From Methylotetracoccus sp. (GTDB taxonomy: Bacteria; Pseudomonadota; Gammaproteobacteria; Methylococcales; Methylococcaceae), in NCBI GenBank assembly GCA_025458755.1, contig JALORT010000083.1, positions 1-7,912 of the forward strand: DNA of 7,912 bases. The letters are read 5' to 3'. The translations under genes were made by a program, and so were the position numbers. Under the pieces are notes generated by a model, which saw nothing but the letters and a program-made list of their open reading frames with translations, searched no databases and was not told the origin of the DNA. Shown in pieces: positions 1 through 5,739 of the stretch. Each line of letters begins with the position of its first letter. Position 1 is the first letter of the stretch.

Positions 1-209
1 CGGTCGCGTTCGTGTCGCTGCATCAGCCAGGATCGATGACGCCGGCGGCGATCCGCGCTTGGTGCAAAGCCCATTTGGGACGGCATGAAGTGCCCCGTGT
101 CGTGACGATCATGCCCGAGTTGCCGCGGAATGCCGCGGGCAAGGTCCTGAAACGTCAGCTGAGGCGACAGGGTGAGATGGAACGCGGTGTCACCCCGCCG
201 CCGCACTAA
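1..209 (+). CDS. AMP-forming acyl-CoA synthetase family protein, C-terminal fragment
   Basis: Only the last 68 or so codons are in the window. The frame is open to the left edge and ends with TAA at 207-209; the GTG at base 12 is an internal valine codon, not a start. The fragment shows the C-terminal subdomain of the ANL (acyl/aryl-CoA synthetase) superfamily: a strand AFVSLHQPG, a TPAAIRAWCKAHL helix, the HEVPR turn, and LPRNAAGKVLKRQLR, which carries the conserved lysine of the adenylation half-reaction (the K in AAGK). Family members activate a carboxylic acid as acyl-AMP and then usually form a CoA thioester. The substrate cannot be deduced from this piece. The gene meets bepA tail to tail with no spacer. 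A standalone adenylation enzyme of another ANL class is possible. Confidence 0.85.
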   Translation, partial: VAFVSLHQPGSMTPAAIRAWCKAHLGRHEVPRVVTIMPELPRNAAGKVLKRQLRRQGEMERGVTPPPH

Positions 210-1673
210 TCAGCGGTTTTCGCGCTGATCTCGCTGTTCTTCGCGAAGTTCTTTCAGACGTTCGTCGATCACCGCCGCCAAATAGTGGTCACTGCCCGCG
301 GTCTTGCGGGCAAACAACAGTTGCTGGATCGCCTCCCGTGTGTGGCCCGACGTGTAGTAGGCTTCGGCCACGAAGCGATGGGACTCGGCTGGTTGACCCA
401 ATTGGCTGTGAATCTCGGCCAGCAACTCGTAGAGATCGGAATTGGGGGTGTTACTGGCAGCGTAGCGCTGCATGAGTTTGCGCGCTTCCTCCGGTTTGCG
501 GTTGGTGAGCAGCGTTCGGACGTAACGCAGGGTCATCGCCCGATTCTCCGGGAAGCGTCGTAAACCCGCCTGCAGCGTTTTTTCCGCGGCTTGATAATCC
601 TTGGCCTCGGTTTGAGCCAAGGCTAACGCGTTTACGAAGTAGGGTTGTTCGGGATACTTGCCGATCAACGACCGCAGAATTTCCTGGCCTTCCGGGAACT
701 GCATGTTCGCCACCAGCGCCAAGGCAAGGCCGTAGCGGGCGACATCCTGTTGCTCTGCGGTGCCTTGCCGCTCGATCAGGTGAAAATACGACACGGCGTC
801 CTGGGCGGTACGCGTGGTGCCGACACGCAGTTTCGCGCGGGTCAATTGATAGAGCATTGAATCCGGATACTGCCGGTAAGGGAATTTCTCAGCACGCGCG
901 CGCGTATCGGAGATACGCGATGTCGTGACCGGGTGGGTCAGCAGGAACTCCGGAATGCCGGTGCCGGAGAAGCGCGTCGACTGCTGCAGGCGTTCGAAAA
1001 AGGTCGGCATACTGCGCGGGTCGAAGGTCGATTTGGAAAGGATCTGCATGCCGACCCGATCCGCCTCCGCCTCGTTATCGCGGGTGAAGTTAATTTGCCG
1101 CTGAAGGCTTGCGGCCTGTGCCGCCATCATCGCGGCTTGACCGGCTTGGGCGGACTGTGAGCCGATCAGCACCGCTGCCAGCATCGCCGCGGCCGTGCCC
1201 AGCGACATGCGGCTTGCTTCCTGAAATGCCTGAAACAGATGCCGCTGGGTGATGTGTGCGATTTCATGCGCCAGCACCGACGCGACTTCGCTTTCGGACT
1301 CCGAGGCGATAATCAGGCCGGAGTTCACGCCAATGTAGCCGCCAGGTCCCGCGAAGGCGTTGATGGCCGGGCTGTTGACTACGAAAAAATGAAACGGCTG
1401 ATCCGGTTTATCACTGTTGGCGGTCAGCTGTTGTCCGAGCCGTTGGATATAGTCCGCGATTTCAGGGTCCTGGTTGATTTCCAACTGCTGATGCAGACTC
1501 CGATAAAATTCGGCGCCAAGCTGTCTCTCCTGCAACGGGGTGAAGCTGGTGCCGGTTGGATCGCCCATCTCCGGCAGTTCGATCTTGAGCGATTCGTCGG
1601 CCGTAGGCCGACCTACCCAAAGCAGTTGCAGGATGGAGAGGATCAGCGGAAAAAGGTTTGGCAGTGTCTTCAT
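210..1673 (-). CDS. bepA: BepA-like periplasmic M48 zinc metalloprotease with TPR domain
   Basis: Predicted 487 aa, the length I recall for E. coli BepA (YfgC). BepA-family proteins act in the periplasm as chaperone and protease in outer-membrane protein quality control, including LptD assembly. The N-terminus MKTLPNLFPLILSILQLLWV is a likely signal peptide; I chose this ATG over an in-frame ATG 11 codons upstream because the earlier one adds a charged extension before it. The zinc site is visible: HEIAH with ligands H136 and H140 and catalytic E137, the third ligand E201 in an ExxAD motif, and a downstream LTHP histidine (H247) matching the BepA-type regulatory histidine. An alanine/methionine/glutamine-rich stretch follows HEIAH, as in the family. 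From about residue 280 the protein is helical with TPR-like repeats. It is transcribed divergently from dsrE. No strong ribosome binding site precedes the start. Confidence 0.9.
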   Translation of the reverse strand: MKTLPNLFPLILSILQLLWVGRPTADESLKIELPEMGDPTGTSFTPLQERQLGAEFYRSLHQQLEINQDPEIADYIQRLGQQLTANSDKPDQPFHFFVVNSPAINAFAGPGGYIGVNSGLIIASESESEVASVLAHEIAHITQRHLFQAFQEASRMSLGTAAAMLAAVLIGSQSAQAGQAAMMAAQAASLQRQINFTRDNEAEADRVGMQILSKSTFDPRSMPTFFERLQQSTRFSGTGIPEFLLTHPVTTSRISDTRARAEKFPYRQYPDSMLYQLTRAKLRVGTTRTAQDAVSYFHLIERQGTAEQQDVARYGLALALVANMQFPEGQEILRSLIGKYPEQPYFVNALALAQTEAKDYQAAEKTLQAGLRRFPENRAMTLRYVRTLLTNRKPEEARKLMQRYAASNTPNSDLYELLAEIHSQLGQPAESHRFVAEAYYTSGHTREAIQQLLFARKTAGSDHYLAAVIDERLKELREEQRDQRENR

Positions 1674-1741
1674 GCGAATACGCGCGAGGCGCGGCGAATG
1701 CAGCACGAGTGAATAGCGTATTCCCGGCGCGAATGACCCCG
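1674..1741. promoter_or_regulatory. Divergent bepA/dsrE intergenic region with repeated GCGAAT elements
   Basis: This 68-bp spacer must hold the starts of two diverging transcripts unless promoters lie inside the genes. GCGAAT occurs three times on the + strand (1674, 1694, 1729). GAATACGC at 1676-1683 is matched by its exact inverse GCGTATTC at 1716-1723, and the second arm is also part of a small palindrome, GAATA-GCG-TATTC (1711-1723). Such spacing could be a regulator binding site. I found no clear sigma-70 -35/-10 pair on either strand. That it regulates anything is inference. Confidence 0.35.
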
Positions 1742-2143
1742 ATGAAACTGGCGATACAAATCAATGGCCATCCGGCCAGTTCCATGGCCGCAACGACTGC
1801 TTACCAGTTTATCAAAGCCGCTTTGCGAAAGGATCATCAAGTGATTCTCGTGTTTTTCTACTACGACGGGGTTTTCAGCCGCTTGGTGCCGGCACACACC
1901 GAAGCCGAAACGGCCGCGGCTGTGGCCCCGCCTGACTGGGCCGCACTGGTCAGTGAACACGGCCTCGATTTGGTCATTTGTAGCGCGGCGGCCGAACGTC
2001 GCGGCTTGGCCGCTCTTTCGCCAGCCGCTGCCTCAGACCTGATGAGAACGGCCACACCCGTTGGCACCTTTCGTGCTGGCGGCTTGGGACAGTGGGTCGA
2101 CGCATGTCTCCGCTGCGACCGCTTCATCGTGTTCGCCTCATGA
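1742..2143 (+). CDS. dsrE: Sulfur relay protein DsrE/TusD
   Basis: 133 aa. DsrE (TusD in the tRNA-thiolation version) is the catalytic sulfur-carrying subunit of the cytoplasmic DsrE2F2H2 hexamer; it receives persulfide sulfur and passes it to DsrC/TusE. The opening MKLAIQIN and the VFFYYDGVF segment are characteristic, and the active cysteine is Cys80 in the LDLVICSAAAERRG motif, matching Cys78 of Allochromatium DsrE and E. coli TusD. The C-terminal GGLGQWVDACLRCDRFIVF block is also typical, but contains an unusual extra CxxC (Cys122/Cys125). I chose the ATG at 1742 because it gives the family N-terminus; an ATG 3 codons earlier is possible. No clear Shine-Dalgarno is visible. It is the first gene of the dsrEFHC operon and its stop overlaps the dsrF start (ATGA). 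The tusD name is equally defensible. Confidence 0.9.
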   Translation: MKLAIQINGHPASSMAATTAYQFIKAALRKDHQVILVFFYYDGVFSRLVPAHTEAETAAAVAPPDWAALVSEHGLDLVICSAAAERRGLAALSPAAASDLMRTATPVGTFRAGGLGQWVDACLRCDRFIVFAS

Positions 2144-2508
2144 GCGCGTCATCGCGGCGATTTTTGTTTTTGGTGCGCCATTCCCCGCTCGCGGGCGCGC
2201 GCTTCCGGGAAACGCTCGATATGATTTTCACCGTCGCCGCATTTGACCAATGGGTGACCGTGCTGTTCCTGGATGATGGCGTGTTTCAGCTCGTTGCTCC
2301 CCTTGGGGAGCATTCAGCAAGCGATTTACTCTGGGGGCCGATGCTCAAGGCTATGGACTTTTACGATATTCACGAAATTCTCGTGGACGAGCAGTCGCTG
2401 CGCTTGCGCGGACTTACTGCGTCTGATCTGGTCATCGGAGCGGCTTTGGTCGCTCCGGAGCACGTCAGGACTCTGCTCGGCCAGCATGACCGGCTGGTGG
2501 TCTGCTGA
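2140..2508 (+). CDS. dsrF: Sulfur relay protein DsrF/TusC
   Basis: 122 aa, close to the roughly 120 aa usual for this subunit. DsrF/TusC is a structural partner in the DsrEFH/TusBCD hexamer and shares the DsrE-like Rossmann-type fold. Supporting motifs are RRFLFLVRHSPLAG at the N-terminus, the TVLFLDDGVFQLV strand-turn, and KAMDFYDIHEILVDEQSL, close to the LGLYDIEQ-type segment of TusC. The start at 2140 overlaps the dsrE stop by 4 nt, which implies translational coupling; an in-frame ATG further upstream lies inside dsrE and would add a tail foreign to the family. The only cysteine is the very last residue (…DRLVVC, Cys122), which is unusual. The stop shares one base with the dsrH start. Confidence 0.9.
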   Translation: MSASSRRFLFLVRHSPLAGARFRETLDMIFTVAAFDQWVTVLFLDDGVFQLVAPLGEHSASDLLWGPMLKAMDFYDIHEILVDEQSLRLRGLTASDLVIGAALVAPEHVRTLLGQHDRLVVC

Positions 2509-2819
2509 TGCCCGTGCTGCATTTGCTCAATCATACCCCACGCGGGAGTGAGTCTTTCGCTCGCTGTCTGGAATCGATGGCGGAAGGTGATGGATTGCTG
2601 CTGATCGAGGACGCGGTCTACGCCGCGCTCAGCGGCACGCCGAGTGCTGGGGAATTGCGGGCGGTGGCGGCTGCGAGAAACCGCTGTTTTGTGCTGAAGT
2701 CAGATTTGGAGAGTCGGGCATTATCGGTGAGGCGCTTGGCCGAAGGATTCGAATGCGTGGATTTCGCAGGTTTCGTGGATCTGGTGGCGAAGTACGACGC
2801 GTCCATTTCGTGGGGTTGA
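2508..2819 (+). CDS. dsrH: Sulfur relay protein DsrH/TusB
   Basis: 103 aa, the usual size of this smallest subunit of the DsrEFH/TusBCD hexamer. MPVLHLLNHTPRGSESFARC, the LLLIEDAVYAAL segment and the C-terminal DFAGFVDLVAKYD block are diagnostic. Cys20 aligns with Cys20 of Allochromatium DsrH, which has been linked to sulfur oxidation; from memory, E. coli TusB has no cysteine there. Additional cysteines are Cys60 and Cys83. The ATG overlaps the dsrF TGA by one base (TGATG), a classic coupled start. dsrC begins 2 nt after the stop. Assignment to the family is firm; Dsr-type versus Tus-type function is inferred from cysteines. Confidence 0.9.
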   Translation: MPVLHLLNHTPRGSESFARCLESMAEGDGLLLIEDAVYAALSGTPSAGELRAVAAARNRCFVLKSDLESRALSVRRLAEGFECVDFAGFVDLVAKYDASISWG

Positions 2820-2821
2820 CG

Positions 2822-3151
2822 ATGAGCGGTATAGAGTTCACGGCGATTCGCACCACGGAACAAGGGTTCCTGTGCGATTACAACGCGTGGGACGAAACGG
2901 TCGCTCAGGAACTGGCCGGTCGCATCCCGCTGGAGTTGACCGAGGCGCATTGGGAGATCGTTCACTTCATCCGCGGCTACTACCTGCGCTATCGCCACCT
3001 GCCTAATATGCGCATGTTCGTGAAAGCCGTGCAAAAGAATCTTGGCGACGACAAAGGCAACAGTCGCTACCTTTATCGGTTGTTTCCCGATGGCCCTTTG
3101 AAACAGGCTTGTTTAGTCGCAGGCTTGCCGAAGCCTCCCTCGTGCCTCTGA
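2822..3151 (+). CDS. dsrC: DsrC/TusE family sulfur carrier with both redox cysteines
   Basis: 109 aa. DsrC is a small cytoplasmic sulfur carrier: in dissimilatory sulfur metabolism it links sulfite reductase DsrAB to the DsrMKJOP membrane complex, and its homolog TusE serves in 2-thiouridine synthesis on tRNA. The family is shown by LELTEAHWEIVHFIRGYY, the KGNSRYLYRLFPDGP segment and the flexible C-terminal arm KQACLVAGLPKPPSCL. The arm carries both cysteines: Cys108, penultimate and the sulfur-loading CysA, and Cys97 (CysB) ten residues earlier, the CX10C pattern of true DsrC. E. coli TusE has only the penultimate one. The start 2 nt after dsrH fixes it as the fourth operon gene. It accepts sulfur from DsrE in characterized systems. 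No dsrAB or dsrMKJOP lies in the window, so a TusE role is not excluded. Confidence 0.92.
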   Translation: MSGIEFTAIRTTEQGFLCDYNAWDETVAQELAGRIPLELTEAHWEIVHFIRGYYLRYRHLPNMRMFVKAVQKNLGDDKGNSRYLYRLFPDGPLKQACLVAGLPKPPSCL

Positions 3152-3154
3152 CGA

Positions 3155-3174
3155 GGGGCAGCCCCCGCTTTTTT
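3155..3174 (+). terminator. Possible rho-independent terminator of the dsrEFHC operon
   Basis: Just after the dsrC stop, GGGG (3155-3158) can pair with CCCC (3162-3165) around a CAG loop, followed by CGC and six T residues (3169-3174). The T run and position fit an operon terminator, but the stem is only 4 bp, so it is weak. An alternative 5-bp stem, CCTCG…CGAGG, overlaps the end of dsrC and would compete with it. Confidence 0.4.
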
Positions 3175-3209
3175 CAATCGAGTCGACCTTGCTGCGGCTG
3201 TTCCAAGTG

Positions 3210-3256
3210 GTTCCGCCGGACCATGCCGCAGGGATTTCGCCGCGATGGGCCGGAAC
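3210..3256. repeat. Imperfect inverted repeat with potential stem-loop
   Basis: GTTCCG at 3210-3215 is the exact inverse of CGGAAC at 3251-3256, and nested inside it CCAT (3221-3224) pairs with ATGG (3245-3248), with internal loops of 5 and 2 nt between the two stems. If transcribed it could fold into a two-stem hairpin upstream of the Rmf-like gene. In GC-rich DNA such pairing may arise by chance. Confidence 0.3.
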
Positions 3257-3436
3257 GGCTGTATCCAGGGAACGGGACGCCGGGTTGGGGCAATGTCGTC
3301 ACACCGGTGAGTATCCGGAAACGAACTGTTGCGGAATGTTCGCTCGCTCGCTGCCTCCAACACGGGGAATCCCAGCTAGTGGCAACGGTGACAGGGTGAT
3401 GGGTAAGCCGCAACGCGTTGGGGTTTGCTGCCGACC

Positions 3437-3443
3437 AAAGAGG
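3437..3443 (+). promoter_or_regulatory. Ribosome binding site deciding the rmf-like start
   Basis: AAAGAGG is a purine-rich Shine-Dalgarno match. It directly abuts an ATG at 3444, too close to serve it, but lies 9 nt before the ATG at 3453. It therefore favours 3453 as the start of the small gene over 3444 or the far upstream ATG at 3189. Confidence 0.5.
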
Positions 3444-3452
3444 ATGGATTTG

Positions 3453-3647
3453 ATGATCGACCGGAACCATAAAGATTGGAGGCGGGGCTTTAACTCCGCA
3501 CTGTCGGGCTGGGTGGACATTCCTCCCGCGGGCGCCGACAAGACCAGCTGGATGGCCGGGTGGCGTGAAGGTAGAGCGTGCGGTCTGGAACGGCGCTGCC
3601 GGCGCGGCGGGATTGAGAAATCCTTACGCGTCCGTGAAGGCAGCTGA
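3453..3647 (+). CDS. Small Rmf/CrpP-fold (ribosome modulation factor-like) protein
   Basis: 64 aa, near the 55-65 aa of this family. Ribosome modulation factor is a small basic protein that dimerizes and silences 70S ribosomes in stationary phase or starvation; related Rmf/CrpP-fold proteins are short and mostly uncharacterized. The match is in DWRRGFNSALSG, then a PP followed by GADKTSWMAGWREGRACGLER: the RGY-x2-A-x2-G and W-x2-GWREA pattern of E. coli RMF is preserved, spaced by a loop with a proline pair. The C-terminal tail is arginine-rich. The start at 3453 is chosen from the AAAGAGG site 9 nt upstream. It follows the dsr operon after about 300 bp and faces the surface-antigen gene tail to tail, so it is probably its own transcript. 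It may bind ribosomes, but this is inferred from similarity recalled by eye. Confidence 0.65.
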   Translation: MIDRNHKDWRRGFNSALSGWVDIPPAGADKTSWMAGWREGRACGLERRCRRGGIEKSLRVREGS

Positions 3648-3683
3648 AGCGACCAGTGTTGGGCCCGTTGTCGCGCAGCCCTT

Positions 3684-4262
3684 TCAGTTTCGGATCAGCC
3701 AGTTCCCGCTGGGCTGCCGGCAAGCGCTGCGGGTCACTTCTTGGACCGGCGTGCTCTGAAGCAGTAAAGCGGCCCGGAAGCGGCGGCAGGCTAAGCCGCC
3801 TCCGCTGCGGAATGTCTTCAGCGGCGTCAGCCAGTAATCAAGTCCTGTATCCGGATTGCGCCAGACCGTCGCATGTCCGTCAGCGGAAAAATCCAGTGCT
3901 TGTCGGGAGCAGCGACGGTCTCGCTCATCCATCCGGTCGTCAGATGCGGCCCCGAATACATCCCCGATCAGCGTGCCGGCCGCCCGTTCACTGGCAGAGT
4001 TCCATCCTGAGCTGTCTTCCGGTGCGGGGGTTGCGATTTCGCAGCAGATCTCGCGGAGCTCTGGTCCATCCGCGGCGACCAAAGCCAGCATCTCCAGCGA
4101 CGACTTTCCACACGCGCTGCCAAGTTCGGGATAGGGCATGGCATGATTGATCCGGACGTATGCCTGAGCGTGCAGAGAGGTTAGTCCGTTGACGACGAAT
4201 TCTGCGGTAATCGCAAGCAAGACGATGAACAGCGGAAAAAGCAAGGTATGCGTGCCGCTCAT
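3684..4262 (-). CDS. Exported glycine-zipper protein, RT0821/Lpp0805 surface antigen family
   Basis: 192 aa from the ATG at 4262, which gives a signal peptide: a hydrophobic run from about residue 7 to 30 ending in AQA, with cleavage predicted after residue 34. The mature part has a glycine zipper GTLIGDVFG (G96, G100, G104), then MDERDRRCSRQALD, WRNPDTGLDYWLTP and a C-terminal ACRQPSGNW. This order, zipper then (R)xMDexDR then WRNPDSG-like then CREF- and TACRQPDG-like segments, is the hallmark of the RT0821/Lpp0805 family of cell-surface proteins, which are outer-membrane associated and of unknown biochemical role. Cys159 and Cys181 match the two conserved cysteines; C51, C73, C74 and C118 are extra. 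An in-frame ATG at 4343 would place 27 residues before the signal peptide and is less likely. It lies 213 bp downstream of the MCE operon on the same strand. Confidence 0.78.
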   Translation of the reverse strand: MSGTHTLLFPLFIVLLAITAEFVVNGLTSLHAQAYVRINHAMPYPELGSACGKSSLEMLALVAADGPELREICCEIATPAPEDSSGWNSASERAAGTLIGDVFGAASDDRMDERDRRCSRQALDFSADGHATVWRNPDTGLDYWLTPLKTFRSGGGLACRRFRAALLLQSTPVQEVTRSACRQPSGNWLIRN

Positions 4263-4395
4263 GAACGAGACATCCGTTGTAAACCTTCGGTGTCTTTCGT
4301 TAGAGCAGGCAACGTGCCAGCTGGGCGGGCACACCGAGATCACGGTGCTTCTTACCGCTTTTTGATTTTCGCGAATGGGGGATTGGTGTCAGCCC

Positions 4396-4411
4396 GTCGC
4401 CGAACGGCGAC
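4396..4411. repeat. Perfect small hairpin in the 213-bp gap
   Basis: GTCGCC (4396-4401) and GGCGAC (4406-4411) pair perfectly around a 4-nt GAAC loop (GTTC on the - strand). It lies 65 nt past the stop of the unknown exported gene on the - strand. No T run follows on either strand, so it is not a standard terminator; it could be a 3' end stabilizer, an operator or chance. Confidence 0.35.
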
Positions 4412-4475
4412 AATGATGCGTCCTGCTTCTGTGATCGGCGCCGTCAGTGAGAAACACAGGGGTCGGCGCAATCAC

Positions 4476-5735
4476 TCACGGTTTCGCAGCGGATGCGTTT
4501 CCACTGCGCTCCGGATTCAGTCCGTTTGGTTTGCCGAGCACGGCCTTGAGTCGTTCAAGACTGACGAGAGAAAGCATCTCTTCACGTACGAGGTGGTCCC
4601 GAACGCGCCGGTCGGTCAGTATTGCGTTGGCTTCGCGCGATGGAAAGCGATTCTGCAAATGCCTGAAGTAATCCTCCGCACATTGGCGCAAGCTCTCATT
4701 CGGCAGGCTACGTAATGCGGCGAAGTGGGCGGTCAGGGCATCCACGTCGGCTGTGTGCGGGCTCTCCAGAATTGCTTTGAACACCGTGCCGAATCGCCGC
4801 AGACCGTCGTGGATATGGCTGCTTTTCACGATATTGATGCCGCCCCAGCCGGCGCGCAGCCACTTGAATACGCCGAAGCGAACAGGCCGAGGGGCGCTCG
4901 GGAAGTTCAGATAGAACGCGGCCGAATAGGAGTCGTACATATATGACTCGACCCAACTAAGGCCGGGCCAATTCAGCCCGGGCCGCTCCGTATAGAGGTA
5001 ATTCCATTGGTCGTCGGGACCGACGATCAAGCCCTGCTTACCCACACTCGAGAGTCGCCGCTGGGCGGAGAGGCTGATGAACAGGGTGCGTTTTTGCAGC
5101 GGTAACAACAACAGGGTACGGTCCAGATCATAGCTATAATACGCGCCGCTGTGTGCGTCGGGGGTGTTCACGACATGTTCGGTGCCCAAGATGCTCAATG
5201 GAGCGTGCAGATTGGGTGATGACTCCCAGAGCTGGGCTAGTCGCCGGGGGTCGATACGTTTCCATCGTGCGAGACGGACCGTGGAAGGGGCAGTGACGAC
5301 GGCTGGAATGTTGGTGTCATACGTCAATCGCAGCACATCGGCGAGCGGCCGGTTCACGTCCACTTCGAAGTAGGCGGAGGGCGCTCCGCGCCGGGGTCGG
5401 GCATGATGCATAATGTCTGCTGATTTGGTGCTGTCGATAAACGACAGCGTGTTCGCCATCCGTTCAATCTGGAAAGATCGCGGGTCGGTACGCCCCGGAC
5501 CGACGAAACCCAGCAAGTATTCAAGTTCGATATCGATCGCTTGGCCAACCGCTTGTTCCCGCGAACTGGGGGCGGCGGCTGCAGACGGCGGAATCAGCAG
5601 CAGCCAGCACCAGGTGATGAGAACACTGAGCGACGAGGCGCACAACAACGGTGCCATTCGGGGTGAAACGCTGCCTCGGCCGCCGTGTCGTTCGTACGCC
5701 CCCATGCCGGTACCGCCGGTGGCCTTGGTCCCCAT
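4476..5735 (-). CDS. Exported protein of unknown function in the MCE operon
   Basis: 419 aa if translation starts at 5735, an ATG 4 nt after the lipoprotein stop, as expected for coupling. Other starts are 5705 (409 aa) and 5657 (393 aa); the frame also runs upstream to 5864 inside the lipoprotein gene, which is unlikely to be used. I do not recognise the family. Visible features: an N-terminal hydrophobic segment (about residues 28-50) ending in SAAAAP, a likely Sec signal peptide or anchor; a mixed strand/helix middle; an aromatic-rich stretch at about 244-278 with many W and Y; and a helical, charged C-terminal third with one cysteine. No lipobox precedes a cysteine and no catalytic motif stands out. 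Position as fourth gene after ATPase, MCE protein and lipoprotein suggests a periplasmic or outer-membrane role linked to lipid transport. Length and codon use look like those of a genuine gene, not a shadow. Confidence 0.75.
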   Translation of the reverse strand: MGTKATGGTGMGAYERHGGRGSVSPRMAPLLCASSLSVLITWCWLLLIPPSAAAAPSSREQAVGQAIDIELEYLLGFVGPGRTDPRSFQIERMANTLSFIDSTKSADIMHHARPRRGAPSAYFEVDVNRPLADVLRLTYDTNIPAVVTAPSTVRLARWKRIDPRRLAQLWESSPNLHAPLSILGTEHVVNTPDAHSGAYYSYDLDRTLLLLPLQKRTLFISLSAQRRLSSVGKQGLIVGPDDQWNYLYTERPGLNWPGLSWVESYMYDSYSAAFYLNFPSAPRPVRFGVFKWLRAGWGGINIVKSSHIHDGLRRFGTVFKAILESPHTADVDALTAHFAALRSLPNESLRQCAEDYFRHLQNRFPSREANAILTDRRVRDHLVREEMLSLVSLERLKAVLGKPNGLNPERSGNASAAKP

Positions 5736-5739
5736 CCGC

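Larger units (their letters stand above)
3152..3452. other. Gene-free stretch between dsrC and the Rmf-like gene
   Basis: About 300 bp with no ORF that resembles a protein on either strand. Readable frames here lack family motifs and begin inside neighbouring genes or run into them out of register. It contains the weak terminator-like hairpin at its left end and an imperfect inverted repeat at 3210-3256. It should also hold the promoter and leader of the small gene at 3453, but I found no convincing -35/-10 pair. No tRNA, 6S, tmRNA or RNase P signature was recognised. Confidence 0.5.

Noticed and set aside
1239..1712. A 157-aa + strand frame opposite the start of bepA
   Set aside because: It is antisense to the signal peptide and HEIAH region of bepA and has no recognisable domain.
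3189..3452. Extending the Rmf-like gene upstream to ATG 3189
   Set aside because: The added 88 residues show no family resemblance, and the purine-rich ribosome site supports 3453.
3152..3452. A structured housekeeping RNA (RNase P, 6S, tmRNA) or tRNA in the gene-free stretch
   Set aside because: I found none of the conserved cores or a cloverleaf with a TTCGA-type arm.
3656..4150. A 164-aa + strand reading frame opposite the surface-antigen gene
   Set aside because: Low-complexity Arg/Ser/Pro composition and no motif; the - strand frame matches a known family throughout its C-terminal half.
4396..4411. Hairpin as a rho-independent terminator of the MCE operon
   Set aside because: No T run follows the stem on either strand, so it is recorded only as an inverted repeat.
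5430..5570. Similarity of the unknown exported protein to short DUF5329-type proteins (an IDxELEYLL-like start)
   Set aside because: Only the opening helix resembles it; the conserved cysteine and RNG segment expected next are missing and the protein is far longer.
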